From NCBI GenBank assembly GCA_963521185.1, contig CAUQTV010000001.1:1-64000 (forward strand): 64,000 nucleotides of DNA, in the 5' to 3' direction. The DNA comes from Enterobacter_D sp963521185. GTDB taxonomy: Bacteria > Pseudomonadota > Gammaproteobacteria > Enterobacterales > Enterobacteriaceae. Both the position numbers and the translations under genes were made by a program. The notes under the pieces are model-generated. The model was given only the letters and a program-made list of their open reading frames with translations. It made no database searches and was not told the origin of the DNA. Position 1 is the stretch's first letter, and every line of letters begins with the position of its first letter. Shown here in pieces: positions 17,418 through 25,731 of the stretch.

Positions 17418-17984
17418 TTAACTACGGCTTAATACGCGACGCGCTTCGTTGTAACGTTTTTTCCAGTACGGCTCATCCATACTCGAAATCACAACGCCGC
17501 TGCTGGTAGAGGCATGGACAAACTGGTTGTTGCCAATATAAATACCAACATGACGTCCTGTAGAACCCGCCTTGAACAACACCAGGTCACCGGTACGCAA
17601 ACTGGTGCGTGACACCGACTTGCCCATTTCCTGTTGTTCATAGGTTGAACGCGGCAGTTCTAAGCCAAATTGTTCACGGAAAGTACGCTGTACGAAACCA
17701 GAGCAATCAATGCCTTTTTTGGTATCACCGCCGAGGCGGTAGCGAACACCTTTCCAGGTTGCGTACTGATCCATGATGCGGGATTTCACATCAAGGTTAC
17801 GAACCATTGTCTCAAATTCATCCTGAGAGGCTTGCAGTGACGAGGCATCTTCCATGCCCACAGCATGCGTCTCAGGGTGCATATTCTTTGCGGTATTAGT
17901 AGAACAAGCTGAAAGCAGAACCGCGACTGCTAACGCGGGTATCGCCCGCACGATATATCTCAAAAACGGTTGAGATTTGACCAT
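17418..17984 (-). CDS. mepS: Murein DD-endopeptidase MepS (Spr), lipoprotein
   Basis: 188 aa, the E. coli length. The lipobox LLSAC places the lipidated Cys at 27. The mature NlpC/P60 domain has catalytic Cys94 (GIDCSGF), the His of GRHVGIYIG and a polar third residue in VHAST. It cleaves D-Ala-mDAP crosslinks to let new peptidoglycan strands insert. In E. coli it is degraded by Prc/NlpI. A long 416-bp non-coding region precedes it. Confidence 0.96.
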   Translation of the reverse strand: MVKSQPFLRYIVRAIPALAVAVLLSACSTNTAKNMHPETHAVGMEDASSLQASQDEFETMVRNLDVKSRIMDQYATWKGVRYRLGGDTKKGIDCSGFVQRTFREQFGLELPRSTYEQQEMGKSVSRTSLRTGDLVLFKAGSTGRHVGIYIGNNQFVHASTSSGVVISSMDEPYWKKRYNEARRVLSRS

Positions 17985-18400
17985 GTTGTTTATATTCCCT
18001 TGAAGTCCTTAACGACAAATATCGTTATAAAAATGCCAAACGTGACGAGATTAATTACCTGCGCACAATGAGACAATTCCTCTTGGTCAAATCTGTGGTG
18101 AAACGCACAAATTAATTCACAGCGGGAATATTTTTCTCTGTGAGGCGAAACGTACCCGAGATTACCTGAAGCCCCCCGGCATTGCGAGCGCTTTTATGCG
18201 TTTTTTTATAAGAAATTGTGATACGGAAAGCTGGAAAAAAACTTTGGTTAAAATAGCGGCAATTTAGCTTAAAATGCATGTATTCCGCTCATTTACAACA
18301 GGATTTTGATGACAAAAGAATGACATTCACAGGTGCGCATCAATCATTTTTTTGCAGGGATCAACAAGGATCCCTGAAAATGGCTGTTAAATTACGTTAT
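17985..18400. other. Intergenic region upstream of mepS, 416 bp
   Basis: No gene seen on either strand. It is AT-rich and carries the mepS promoter and leader. It also contains the inverted repeat CAGGGATC / GATCCCTG (18355-18376, loop AACAAG) close to the lpxT stop. That repeat has T-rich and A-rich flanks that extend its pairing rather than forming a classical U-tract. Confidence 0.6.
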
Positions 18401-19117
18401 TTATTTGTTTAAAAATTGTTTGTTTTTGTTTGGCAGATAATGATCAAACAGCGAAATCAGTCTGTCGCTAAGCGGGGTTAACAGCACCCACGGCAAACCA
18501 ATCAATACGGCGGAGAGCGATCCCACGGCAATATCGGTGAACCAGTGCGCGCCAATCATCACGCGAGGGAAGGCAAAAACCATAAAAATAATCAGGGCAA
18601 TGGCCCCGGCGCGCTTGCCGAAATAGCGGAACATAAAGGCTGAAAAAATAAGCAGCATCATGCCGTGATCGCCGGGGAAACTGTCTTTCGACGCATCTTT
18701 CATGGGAATGACGTTCAGCAAATCGCTGACGCGATAAATATGCTCGAAGAACAGCGTCGGACTGGCACGCTTGACCGGATACAGCGCCTGCGCCAGTTGG
18801 TTAACCACCAGCGCGGTGAGCAGCATCACCAGACCAATAATCACAATGCGGCGGCGGCCTGCGGGATTTTCATTTTTCCAGAACCCCAGCATCAGGCAGC
18901 CCATCGCCAGCAGTGAACAGCCGTCGAACGCGCGATTGTTGGTGATGGCGACCAGCCACAGAAAAGCGCGACTCTCAATCAACTTGTGATTGAAGAAGTG
19001 GAATATCGCCGAATCCAGGGTCAACCACGCGCCGTGATTCACCGGAAGATACCAGCATAAAAAGAGCGCCAGACCGGCGGCGTTGAGGAAAATGATTAAA
19101 GGAAGTCGCGTCTTCAT
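18401..19117 (-). CDS. lpxT: Kdo2-lipid A phosphotransferase LpxT
   Basis: 238 aa (E. coli 237). Six hydrophobic segments and the PAP2 phosphatase signature in three parts: KRASPT, PGDHGM and GAHWFTD. It moves a phosphate from undecaprenyl diphosphate to the lipid A 1-phosphate in the periplasm, giving 1-diphosphate lipid A and recycling the carrier. In E. coli it is inhibited by PmrR. It lies 35 bp downstream of yeiR on the same strand and may be co-transcribed with it. Confidence 0.94.
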   Translation of the reverse strand: MKTRLPLIIFLNAAGLALFLCWYLPVNHGAWLTLDSAIFHFFNHKLIESRAFLWLVAITNNRAFDGCSLLAMGCLMLGFWKNENPAGRRRIVIIGLVMLLTALVVNQLAQALYPVKRASPTLFFEHIYRVSDLLNVIPMKDASKDSFPGDHGMMLLIFSAFMFRYFGKRAGAIALIIFMVFAFPRVMIGAHWFTDIAVGSLSAVLIGLPWVLLTPLSDRLISLFDHYLPNKNKQFLNK

Positions 19118-19152
19118 AGGTTCATCTGAATCGAATGTATCAACCGTAAACG

Positions 19153-20139
19153 TTAAGCTCCGTCAATTAAACGAAGCTTCAACAAGCTGGCCTGAAGCGC
19201 GTTCCAGTCGGCATCTGAGGCTGTAATAAGCTCAATGCGGCTATCGGGCGGGGCGACATTTTGTGTTTCGATATGCAAATCCAGGCCCTGGCGATTAATT
19301 CGCACCAGACCTTCCGCAATGCGCATGACGCCCTTAACGCGATCGACCGGGGCCAGGCGCGCCCACTCCAGCAAACCAATGGTGTCAAACTGCGTATCGG
19401 CGTCGAAGATCCAGCCGCAGGCCTGATGCCCCTGACCGCTGTTGAGGCTTCGCCGCCAGCGCTGGTGCTCGGGTAAACTCAGCGCCGCCAGCCCTTTTTT
19501 GTCCGCATGGCTGTGCTGATGGGCTGCGCTGGCCGGGAGTTCACGGGTGTTACAGCGCGGGCGCGAGAGCAGAGAAGGGGAGAAATTGCCCTGGGTGGCG
19601 TGGACCAGTTCACGCGCGCCGCCGTACTCCTGCCACCACTGCGTCAGCGCCGCAAGGCTTTCCGGCGTGGCACGATCGCCTTTGTTCGCCACAATAATGT
19701 CGGCGGCGGCCAGTTGATCGCGAAAGTTTTCATTATTCACCGCTTTTTCGTCGAGAAGCTGGCGCGGATCGAGCAGGCAAATCGTTGCCTGCAAATCGAT
19801 CCAGGGTTCATACACCGGGGCGGTGAGCATATCGAGGATCTGTTTAGGGTGACCCAGCCCGGTCGGTTCAATCAGCAGCCGATCCGGTTTACCCTGGCGC
19901 AGCAGGGTGTTTAAGCCCACCTGCATCGGCAGACCGTTGACGCAGCACATGCAGCCGCCGGGGATCTCTTTTAACAACGCGCCGCTGTCGGCGAGCAGCG
20001 CGCCGTCGATGCCCACTTCACCAAATTCGTTGACCAGCACGGCCCATTTTTCAGCGGGATCTTTTTGAGCCAGCAGATGCAAAATTGATGTCGTTTTTCC
20101 GCTACCGAGAAATCCGGTGATCAGGTTGGTTTTGGTCAC
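19153..20139 (-). CDS. yeiR: Zinc-binding GTPase YeiR (COG0523 family)
   Basis: 328 aa as in E. coli. G1/Walker A GFLGSGKTT (9-17), the family metal motif CxCC (GGCMCCVN, about 62-69), NKGD (G4) and a His-rich stretch (AAHQHSHADKK, about 205-215). The C-terminal CobW_C domain begins near GHQACGWIF. COG0523 proteins act as metal chaperones or insertases; E. coli YeiR binds zinc and hydrolyses GTP. A palindrome resembling an operator lies 26-44 bp upstream. It is separated from yeiQ by a candidate terminator. Confidence 0.94.
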   Translation of the reverse strand: MTKTNLITGFLGSGKTTSILHLLAQKDPAEKWAVLVNEFGEVGIDGALLADSGALLKEIPGGCMCCVNGLPMQVGLNTLLRQGKPDRLLIEPTGLGHPKQILDMLTAPVYEPWIDLQATICLLDPRQLLDEKAVNNENFRDQLAAADIIVANKGDRATPESLAALTQWWQEYGGARELVHATQGNFSPSLLSRPRCNTRELPASAAHQHSHADKKGLAALSLPEHQRWRRSLNSGQGHQACGWIFDADTQFDTIGLLEWARLAPVDRVKGVMRIAEGLVRINRQGLDLHIETQNVAPPDSRIELITASDADWNALQASLLKLRLIDGA

Positions 20140-20164
20140 ATTCGCTCCGTTAATAATTCTTTAA

Positions 20165-20183
20165 ATTGTTATCGAGTAACAAT
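20165..20183. promoter_or_regulatory. Palindromic candidate operator upstream of yeiR
   Basis: ATTGTTATCGAGTAACAAT: perfect 7-bp arms around TCGAG, centred 35 bp before the yeiR ATG. The arms TGTTA / TAACA recall the Zur box (TGTTATA-N-TATAACA), which would suit a zinc GTPase, but the centre differs. Assignment to Zur is inference. Confidence 0.5.
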
Positions 20184-20224
20184 ACGTATTATCCTGGCGA
20201 AAAATCGGAAAAAAGAGAAGGGTA

Positions 20225-20255
20225 CGCGCGGATGAGAGCATTTTCCGTCCGCGCG
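20225..20255 (-). terminator. Candidate terminator of yeiQ
   Basis: The inverted repeat CGCGCGGA / TCCGCGCG spans 20225-20255. On the minus strand it is followed by a pyrimidine-rich TACCCTTCTCTTTTTT. It sits 15 bp after the yeiQ stop and separates it from yeiR. Confidence 0.5.
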
Positions 20256-20269
20256 AAGGGCAGGGAAGG

Positions 20270-21736
20270 TTACTGATCAAGCGTGTCAATGACCGCCTGA
20301 TGTGCGCCTTTATGGGCAATCAAATCCCAGGCTGACTGAATGGCCTTCACAAACGCAGGCCGTTGCGGCAGGTCGCTGCCAAAAATTTCCGTTAACGTCA
20401 GCAGAGCGGTGACGCGCTCGCTTTCCTGACTGTTTTCAGTAATGACACGGAACTTATCCGCCAGTGGATCGCGCACGTCAATGGCCTGCCCCTGGTCATC
20501 CACGCCGCTGACGTAGCGCATCCAGCCTGCCACGCCCAGCGCCAGCAGCGGCCAGTGACTTTCACGCGCAAGATGTACGCGTATCCCGTCGAGCATGCGC
20601 TGCGGCAGTTTCTGACTGCCGTCCATCGCGATTTGCCAGGTGCGGTGTTGTAGCGCCGGGTTGGCAAAGCGATCGATCAGGCTGTCGGCATAGGCGGTTA
20701 AATCCACGTCGGTGATGCGCAGCGTCGGCGCTTGTTCATCCAGCATTAAGCGGCGGGCGGCAGCCTGGAACGCGGCGTCCTGCATGCAGTCGCTAATGTG
20801 GGCAAACCCGGCCAGATAACCGAGATACGCCAGGAAGGAGTGACTGCCGTTCAGCATACGCAGCTTCATCTGCTCCCACGGCAGAACGTCCTGCACCATC
20901 TGTACCCCGGCGATTTCCCAGTCCGGACGACCGGCAACAAAATTGTCTTCAATCACCCACTGGATAAACGGCTCGCAGCTGATCGCACAGGGATCTTCCA
21001 CGCCCAGCGTTTCGGTGATTTCAGCCAGCGACGCTTCTGTGGCGGCCGGAACAATGCGATCCACCATGGTGCCAGGGAAGCTTACATGCTCGCGGATCCA
21101 CTCAGCCAGTTCAGCGGAGCGCTGTTGCGCCATGCCCAGCACGGCATTTTTCACCACGTGGCCGTTGTCAGGAATGTTGTCGCAGGAGAGCACGGTAAAC
21201 GGCGCTAACCCGCGCTCGCGGCGACGGTGCAGCGCTTCGACCAGAATGCCGGGGGCGGAGTGTGGCTCAGCCGGGTTCTGCAAATCATGGGCGATGCGCG
21301 GCGAGGTGAGATCCAGCTTGCCGGTCGCCGGATCGATGCAGTAGCCTTTTTCGGTGATGGTGAGCGATACAATCGCCACCTGCGGCTCGCAGAATTTTTC
21401 AATGATCGCCGCAAGGGAGTCGAGCTTCGCGTTGAGGCACTCTTTCACGGCACCGACGATAATGGCTTCGTTTCCCGCTGCCCCTTTTTCCAGCACGGTA
21501 AACAGATGATCCTGCGCGCGGAGCTGCGCCATAATTTGATCGCCGCTGAACAGGCTGATCTCGCAAATTCCCCAGTCGCCGCCCTGGGCGTTAAGCACGC
21601 GGTGTGTTAACAACGCCTGATGGGCGCGGTGAAAAGCGCCAAAACCGAAGTGCACGATGCGAGCGCGCAAATGCTGGCGATCGTACTGAGGGCGCTGCAC
21701 GTTTTCCGGCAGCGTGGCGGAGGCAATTGTCTTCAT
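20270..21736 (-). CDS. yeiQ: Mannitol dehydrogenase-family oxidoreductase YeiQ (fructuronate/mannonate reductase-like)
   Basis: 488 aa from MKTIASATLPENVQ (ATG 21736 behind AGGTG), the E. coli length; a GTG three codons upstream is less likely. Long-chain polyol dehydrogenase family: NAD-binding GFGAFHRAHQA near residue 32, SCDNIPDNG, and catalytic KxxxxNxxH seen as KLRMLNGSHS. The family reduces fructuronate to mannonate (UxuB) or tagaturonate to altronate (UxuA/UxaB route). YeiQ itself is an uncharacterised paralogue. Here it is divergent from a mannonate dehydratase, which supports a hexuronate role. Confidence 0.92.
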   Translation of the reverse strand: MKTIASATLPENVQRPQYDRQHLRARIVHFGFGAFHRAHQALLTHRVLNAQGGDWGICEISLFSGDQIMAQLRAQDHLFTVLEKGAAGNEAIIVGAVKECLNAKLDSLAAIIEKFCEPQVAIVSLTITEKGYCIDPATGKLDLTSPRIAHDLQNPAEPHSAPGILVEALHRRRERGLAPFTVLSCDNIPDNGHVVKNAVLGMAQQRSAELAEWIREHVSFPGTMVDRIVPAATEASLAEITETLGVEDPCAISCEPFIQWVIEDNFVAGRPDWEIAGVQMVQDVLPWEQMKLRMLNGSHSFLAYLGYLAGFAHISDCMQDAAFQAAARRLMLDEQAPTLRITDVDLTAYADSLIDRFANPALQHRTWQIAMDGSQKLPQRMLDGIRVHLARESHWPLLALGVAGWMRYVSGVDDQGQAIDVRDPLADKFRVITENSQESERVTALLTLTEIFGSDLPQRPAFVKAIQSAWDLIAHKGAHQAVIDTLDQ

Positions 21737-21829
21737 TAAAAACACACCTGATTAACTAATAATTAACAAGTTGCAGTGTAAAGTTATATGACAGCAAATT
21801 GAATTGGTAAGCCGTAATTATCCGGGGAA

Positions 21830-21845
21830 TGTGAGCTGGATCAAT
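21830..21845. promoter_or_regulatory. Candidate CRP site between yeiQ and uxuA
   Basis: TGTGAGCTGGATCAAT: one perfect TGTGA half-site and a degenerate TCAAT second half, at the standard 6-bp spacing. It lies in the 206-bp divergent promoter region. Confidence 0.4.
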
Positions 21846-21913
21846 CAAACGCCGGGCAGCATTTGATCCGCACAGAGAAACATGTATGGTAGTCGTCATT
21901 AAGACACATTGTA

Positions 21914-21925
21914 TTGGTATAACAA
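21914..21925. promoter_or_regulatory. Candidate UxuR/ExuR operator before uxuA
   Basis: TTGGTATAACAA differs by one base from the TTGGTATACCAA core of E. coli hexuronate repressor sites. It lies 18 bp before the uxuA start. A second, weaker AATTGGTAA half-site is at 21802-21810 on the yeiQ side. This suggests joint control of the divergent pair by a GntR-family hexuronate repressor encoded elsewhere. Confidence 0.5.
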
Positions 21926-21942
21926 CTTTAGAGGGTTAGGCG

Positions 21943-23133
21943 ATGGAACAAACCTGGCGTTGGTATGGACCGAACGATCCGGTATCTCTTGACGATGTGC
22001 GTCAGGCTGGCGCAACCGGCGTAGTGACGGCTTTGCATCACATTCCCAACGGGCAAGTATGGCCGGTAGACGAGATTAAACAGCGTCAGGCTATTCTGGC
22101 TGAGAAGGGCCTTTACTGGTCGGTTGTGGAGAGCATTCCGGTCCACGAAGACATCAAAACCCGCAGCGGTGAGTACAAAACCTGGATTGCCAACTATCAG
22201 CAAAGCATTCGCAATCTGGCGGCCTGCGGCATTGATACCGTCTGCTACAACTTCATGCCGATTCTGGACTGGACGCGTACCGACCTCGAATACACGCTGC
22301 CGGACGGCTCCAAAGCGCTGCGTTTTGACCAGATCGCCTTCGCCGCGTTTGAGCTGCACATTCTGAAGCGTGAAGGGGCGAAAGCCGATTATACCGCCGA
22401 AGAGCAGCAGCAGGCGCAGGCCTGGTTCGACGCTGCCAGCGACGCTGATCGTGAAAAGCTGACGCGCAATATCATTGCCGGTCTGCCGGGCGCAGAAGAG
22501 GGCTATACCATTGAGCAGTTCCGCGCGCGTCTGGCGGAGTATGACGGTATCAACAAAGATCAGCTGCGTGAAAACATGGCGGTGTTCTTAAAAGCCATTA
22601 TCCCGGTGGCTGACGAAGCGGGCGTGCGCATGGCCGTGCACCCGGACGATCCGCCGCGCCCGATCCTGGGTCTGCCGCGTATCGTCTCTACCATTGAAGA
22701 TATGCAGTGGCTGAAAGAGACGGTCGATAGCATCAGCAACGGTTTCACTATGTGCACCGGCTCTTACGGCGTGCGTGCGGATAACGACCTGGTGCGCATG
22801 ATTGAGACCTTCGGCGATCGCATTCACTTTACGCACTTGCGTGCAACCTGCCGGGAAGATAATCCGAAAACCTTCCATGAAGGCGCGCACCTGAACGGCG
22901 ATGTGGATATGGTGTCGGTGGTCAAAGCGATTCTGGAAGAGGAGCTGCGCCGTAAAAACGCCGGCGATCTGCGTCCCATCCCGTTCCGTCCGGATCACGG
23001 TCACCAGATGCTTGACGATCTGCGTAAGAAAACCAACCCAGGCTACTCGGCGATTGGTCGTTTGAAAGGCATGGCGGAAGTGCGCGGCGTTGAACTGGCG
23101 CTGAAACAGACGCTGTTCCGGGAACTGCTGTAA
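21943..23133 (+). CDS. uxuA: D-mannonate dehydratase
   Basis: 396 aa (E. coli UxuA 394) beginning MEQTWRWYGPNDPVSL behind GAGGGTTAGG. Family landmarks: TALHHIPNG, CYNFMPILDWTRTDL, HPDDPPRPILGLPRI, TGSYGVRADNDL and RPDHGHQMLDD. The His/Cys/Asp residues here supply the metal site. It dehydrates mannonate to 2-keto-3-deoxygluconate in glucuronate catabolism. In K-12 uxuA is part of uxuAB near gntP. Here it stands alone between yeiQ and efpL, divergent from yeiQ. Whether another copy exists in this genome cannot be seen. Confidence 0.96.
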   Translation: MEQTWRWYGPNDPVSLDDVRQAGATGVVTALHHIPNGQVWPVDEIKQRQAILAEKGLYWSVVESIPVHEDIKTRSGEYKTWIANYQQSIRNLAACGIDTVCYNFMPILDWTRTDLEYTLPDGSKALRFDQIAFAAFELHILKREGAKADYTAEEQQQAQAWFDAASDADREKLTRNIIAGLPGAEEGYTIEQFRARLAEYDGINKDQLRENMAVFLKAIIPVADEAGVRMAVHPDDPPRPILGLPRIVSTIEDMQWLKETVDSISNGFTMCTGSYGVRADNDLVRMIETFGDRIHFTHLRATCREDNPKTFHEGAHLNGDVDMVSVVKAILEEELRRKNAGDLRPIPFRPDHGHQMLDDLRKKTNPGYSAIGRLKGMAEVRGVELALKQTLFRELL

Positions 23134-23155
23134 CGCGTTTGCCCAGCCGGTAATT

Positions 23156-23189
23156 AAAAAAAAGGACAGTTTTCACTGTCCTTTTTTTA
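23156..23189. terminator. Bidirectional terminator between uxuA and efpL
   Basis: The stem AAGGACAGT / ACTGTCCTT with a TTTC loop is flanked by A8 and T7 tracts, so it terminates both convergent genes. It ends at the efpL stop codon. Confidence 0.93.
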
Positions 23190-23762
23190 TTAGTCCGCGC
23201 GGCCCATATAGCGGCTTTCTTCGATATGGATGCGGATTTTCTCGCCGGTGGTCAGGTATTCCGGAACCTGAATCACCAGACCGGTGCTCATGGTCGCCGG
23301 TTTGGTACGGGAGCTGGCAGACGCGCCTTTAATGCCCGGTGCAGTTTCCACAATTTCCAGATCCACGGTCTGCGGCAGTTCGAGCGCCAGCAGCTGGCCA
23401 TCCCAGGTCAGCACCTGCATATCCGGCATGCCACCTTCAGGAATGAACTGCAACTCTTCTTCAATTTGCTCTTTGGTAAAGATGAACGGGGTGTAGTCTT
23501 CTTTATCCATGAACACGTATTCGTTGCCGTCAACGTAAGAGAAGTCAACGTAGCGGCGGGTCAGCGTCACGGTATCGACAATATCGTCACCTTTAAAACG
23601 TTCTTCCACTTTCAGCCCGGTACGGACGTCGGAAAAGCGCATTTTATACAGCGTTGCTGCGCCACGGGCGCTCGGTGACTGAATATCAATGTTTTTCACA
23701 ATCAGCAGTTTGCCATTGTAATTCAGCACCATACCTTTTTTGATTTCATTCGCTCTTGGCAT
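23190..23762 (-). CDS. efpL: EF-P-like translation factor EfpL (YeiP)
   Basis: 190 aa from MPRANEIKKGMV; the frame opens 23 codons further upstream without similarity. EF-P three-domain fold with GMVLNYNGKLLIV and an unmodified loop-tip Arg33 (SPSARGAAT) where EF-P carries a modified Lys. The C-terminal signature is VIQVPEYLTTGEKIRIHIEE. EfpL helps ribosomes through polyproline and other difficult motifs without post-translational modification. Divergent from yeiW. Confidence 0.95.
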   Translation of the reverse strand: MPRANEIKKGMVLNYNGKLLIVKNIDIQSPSARGAATLYKMRFSDVRTGLKVEERFKGDDIVDTVTLTRRYVDFSYVDGNEYVFMDKEDYTPFIFTKEQIEEELQFIPEGGMPDMQVLTWDGQLLALELPQTVDLEIVETAPGIKGASASSRTKPATMSTGLVIQVPEYLTTGEKIRIHIEESRYMGRAD

Positions 23763-23930
23763 TGCATAATCCTGTTTAGAAAAAGGGTAAAAATATCGCG
23801 ACAAAGTACTCGTGAGGGGCGTTTCAGGCAAGTGGAATCAGCATGTTTTGCATGTTCACCGCAAAAAGTGTTAGCGTGCGCTCACGCGTGATGACACCGC
23901 GGATCACTAACCCATCAAAGAGAGCCGTTT

Positions 23931-24185
23931 ATGGAGTGTCGCACGGACTGCGGGGCATGCTGTACAGCCCCGTCGATCAGCAGCCCGATCCCCGGCATGC
24001 CCAACGGCAAACCGGCTAACACCCCCTGTGTACAACTGGATGAGCAGCAGCGCTGTAAGCTGTTTCGCTCACCGTTACGGCCAAAGGTCTGCGCGGGCCT
24101 GCAACCCTCCCGCGAGATGTGCGGCCACACGCGCGCACAGGCGATGGTCTATCTGATTGACCTCGAAGCGCAAACCGCCCCTTAA
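23931..24185 (+). CDS. yeiW: Cys-cluster protein YeiW (YkgJ/UPF0153-like)
   Basis: 84 aa. Eight Cys, including CRTDCGACC near the N-terminus, CVQLDEQQRC and CGHTR, follow the YkgJ-type zinc/iron chelatase pattern. ISSPIPGMPNGKPA is the conserved proline-rich loop. It is presumably a small metal-binding protein of unknown function. Its stop codon overlaps the stop of convergent setB by 4 bp, so no terminator fits between them. Confidence 0.88.
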   Translation: MECRTDCGACCTAPSISSPIPGMPNGKPANTPCVQLDEQQRCKLFRSPLRPKVCAGLQPSREMCGHTRAQAMVYLIDLEAQTAP

Positions 24186-25366
24186 ACGTCTTTAATGCGC
24201 GTCAGACAGGCGATGGTGACGATGATCATCACCAGCGCGAACCAGAAGACCGCGTGATAGCTCCAGAACTCCGCCACGACGCCGGCCAGCGAGCCAGCGA
24301 TGATCCAGCCGACGCGTGTCGTATTCGTGTACAGCGTGGTCGCCGCACCCGCCTGGCCTGGCATCAGGTCCTGAAAATAGAGCATACCAATACCGGCGAG
24401 AATACCGATATAAATGGCGTTCAGCAGCTGTAAGCCAAGCAGCAGCGCGGGCGTATGCACGGTAAGCATTCCGGTGTAAAACAGCAGCCCGGCGATGACC
24501 GCAATGCGCATCAGGAAGCGTTTGCCGAAGCGTTTAGCGTAGTAACCCGCAATCAGCATGGTCGGGATTTCCAGCCCGGCGGCGGTACCCATCATCACAC
24601 CCGCCAGTTTTTCCGGCAGGTGCAGTTCATTAATAATAAACAGCGGCATATTAATGATATAGAGGCTGTTGGTGCCCCACATTAATGTGCAGATTGAAAA
24701 CAGCAGCAGCGCGTCACGGCGGTTAGTGCGGGGCGCTTCCAGCACGCCGGTTGCCAGCACCGGCTCTTTGCGCATGGTAGGCAGGAATAACCACACCATA
24801 ATGCCGCAGACAACAAACGCCACCGCCGCGCTGAGGTACATCACCGTAAAGCCGAAACCCATTGCCAGCGCATAGGCGAGCGGTGGGCCAATCACCCACG
24901 CCAGCGAGACCTGCGCGCGTAAAATGGAGCTGAACATCACCGCTTCACGGCCTGTGCGGTCAGCGTGTTCGCGGGCTAAGGCAAACATCTGCGGGTTGGC
25001 GGTGGAGCCAAAGCTGCTCAGGAACACGCCAATAAACAGCAGAATAAAGTAGTTGCGGTTCCAGGCGAACAGCACGCAGGCCACTACCCCCAGCAGACAG
25101 CACACCACGATCAGATTTTTGCGATCGCCCTTGCGGTCGGAGCGTCCCGCCAGAAACTGGCTGACCAGGATGCCAATCACCGCGCTGCCGGTAAAGAAGA
25201 AGCCCACCATCGCCGGACGCGCATGCACCTCATTGGTGAGAAACAGGCTCAGCGTAGGCGTCTGTAACGCGCCTGCAATCCCGGTCAGGAAGGCAACAAT
25301 CAGGAACGCAGAAGAGGTCCAGTCGAACGATTTGGGGGCGGTGGCCGCGGGGGAAATTTGCATCAT
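24182..25366 (-). CDS. setB: Sugar efflux transporter SetB
   Basis: 394 aa from MMQISPAATAPKSFD; the second Met (25363) would give exactly the E. coli length of 393. The frame extends about 30 codons upstream without similarity. Twelve TM segments, MFS SET subfamily, with AGRSDRKGDRKNL as the loop 2-3 motif and GTAAGLEIPTMLIAGY later. It exports lactose/glucose-type sugars in E. coli. It neighbours the fructose operon, divergent across 365 bp. Confidence 0.93.
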   Translation of the reverse strand: MMQISPAATAPKSFDWTSSAFLIVAFLTGIAGALQTPTLSLFLTNEVHARPAMVGFFFTGSAVIGILVSQFLAGRSDRKGDRKNLIVVCCLLGVVACVLFAWNRNYFILLFIGVFLSSFGSTANPQMFALAREHADRTGREAVMFSSILRAQVSLAWVIGPPLAYALAMGFGFTVMYLSAAVAFVVCGIMVWLFLPTMRKEPVLATGVLEAPRTNRRDALLLFSICTLMWGTNSLYIINMPLFIINELHLPEKLAGVMMGTAAGLEIPTMLIAGYYAKRFGKRFLMRIAVIAGLLFYTGMLTVHTPALLLGLQLLNAIYIGILAGIGMLYFQDLMPGQAGAATTLYTNTTRVGWIIAGSLAGVVAEFWSYHAVFWFALVMIIVTIACLTRIKDV

Positions 25367-25631
25367 TGGGTATCGGTCATCAACAGAGACGCGGAGTGTA
25401 CGCCGCCTGTCAGAAAATGAACAGACAGCGCCCCTGAAAGTGCCACGAAAAATCAAAATAGCATTTCAAAATGATTCTCATTAAGGCTGACGCTGCTGAA
25501 ATACCTCTTTTGGCTATCAGCCTGCTTCAGCAAACCACCATTTATTGCCGTAGAAATGTGCTTTACATCTAAATTCTGAATGCGGAAATAAGACTTTCCT
25601 TGATTGCTGAAGCAGAAAGCGCAAGACTCCT

Positions 25632-25643
25632 TGAAACGTTTCA
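25632..25643. promoter_or_regulatory. Cra (FruR) operator 1 of fruBKA
   Basis: TGAAACGTTTCA is a perfect 12-bp palindrome matching the Cra consensus (TGAAACGTTTCA). It lies about 90 bp before the fruB start. Fructose-1-phosphate, made by this operon's PTS, releases Cra. Confidence 0.92.
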
Positions 25644-25697
25644 GCGTCATCTTCGTTTCATGGGAAATCAGGGTGGCGCATCAATTCACAAATCAGC

Positions 25698-25709
25698 TGA
25701 AACGATTCA
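25698..25709. promoter_or_regulatory. Cra (FruR) operator 2 of fruBKA
   Basis: TGAAACGATTCA has one mismatch to the Cra consensus and lies 66 bp downstream of operator 1, close to the ribosome site. Two-operator arrangements are typical of fruB in enterics. Confidence 0.88.
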
Positions 25710-25731
25710 ACCTCAGCAGGAGTGGAGATTT

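Larger units (their letters stand above)
25367..25731. other. Divergent setB/fruB promoter region
   Basis: 365 bp without a credible gene; frames starting near 25600 run into fruB but lack family similarity before 25732. It holds two Cra boxes on the fruB side and must contain both promoters. Confidence 0.7.

Noticed and set aside
25453..25650. 65-aa minus-strand frame over the fruB promoter
   Set aside because: It overlaps the Cra operator region and has no family. It is a chance frame in spacer.
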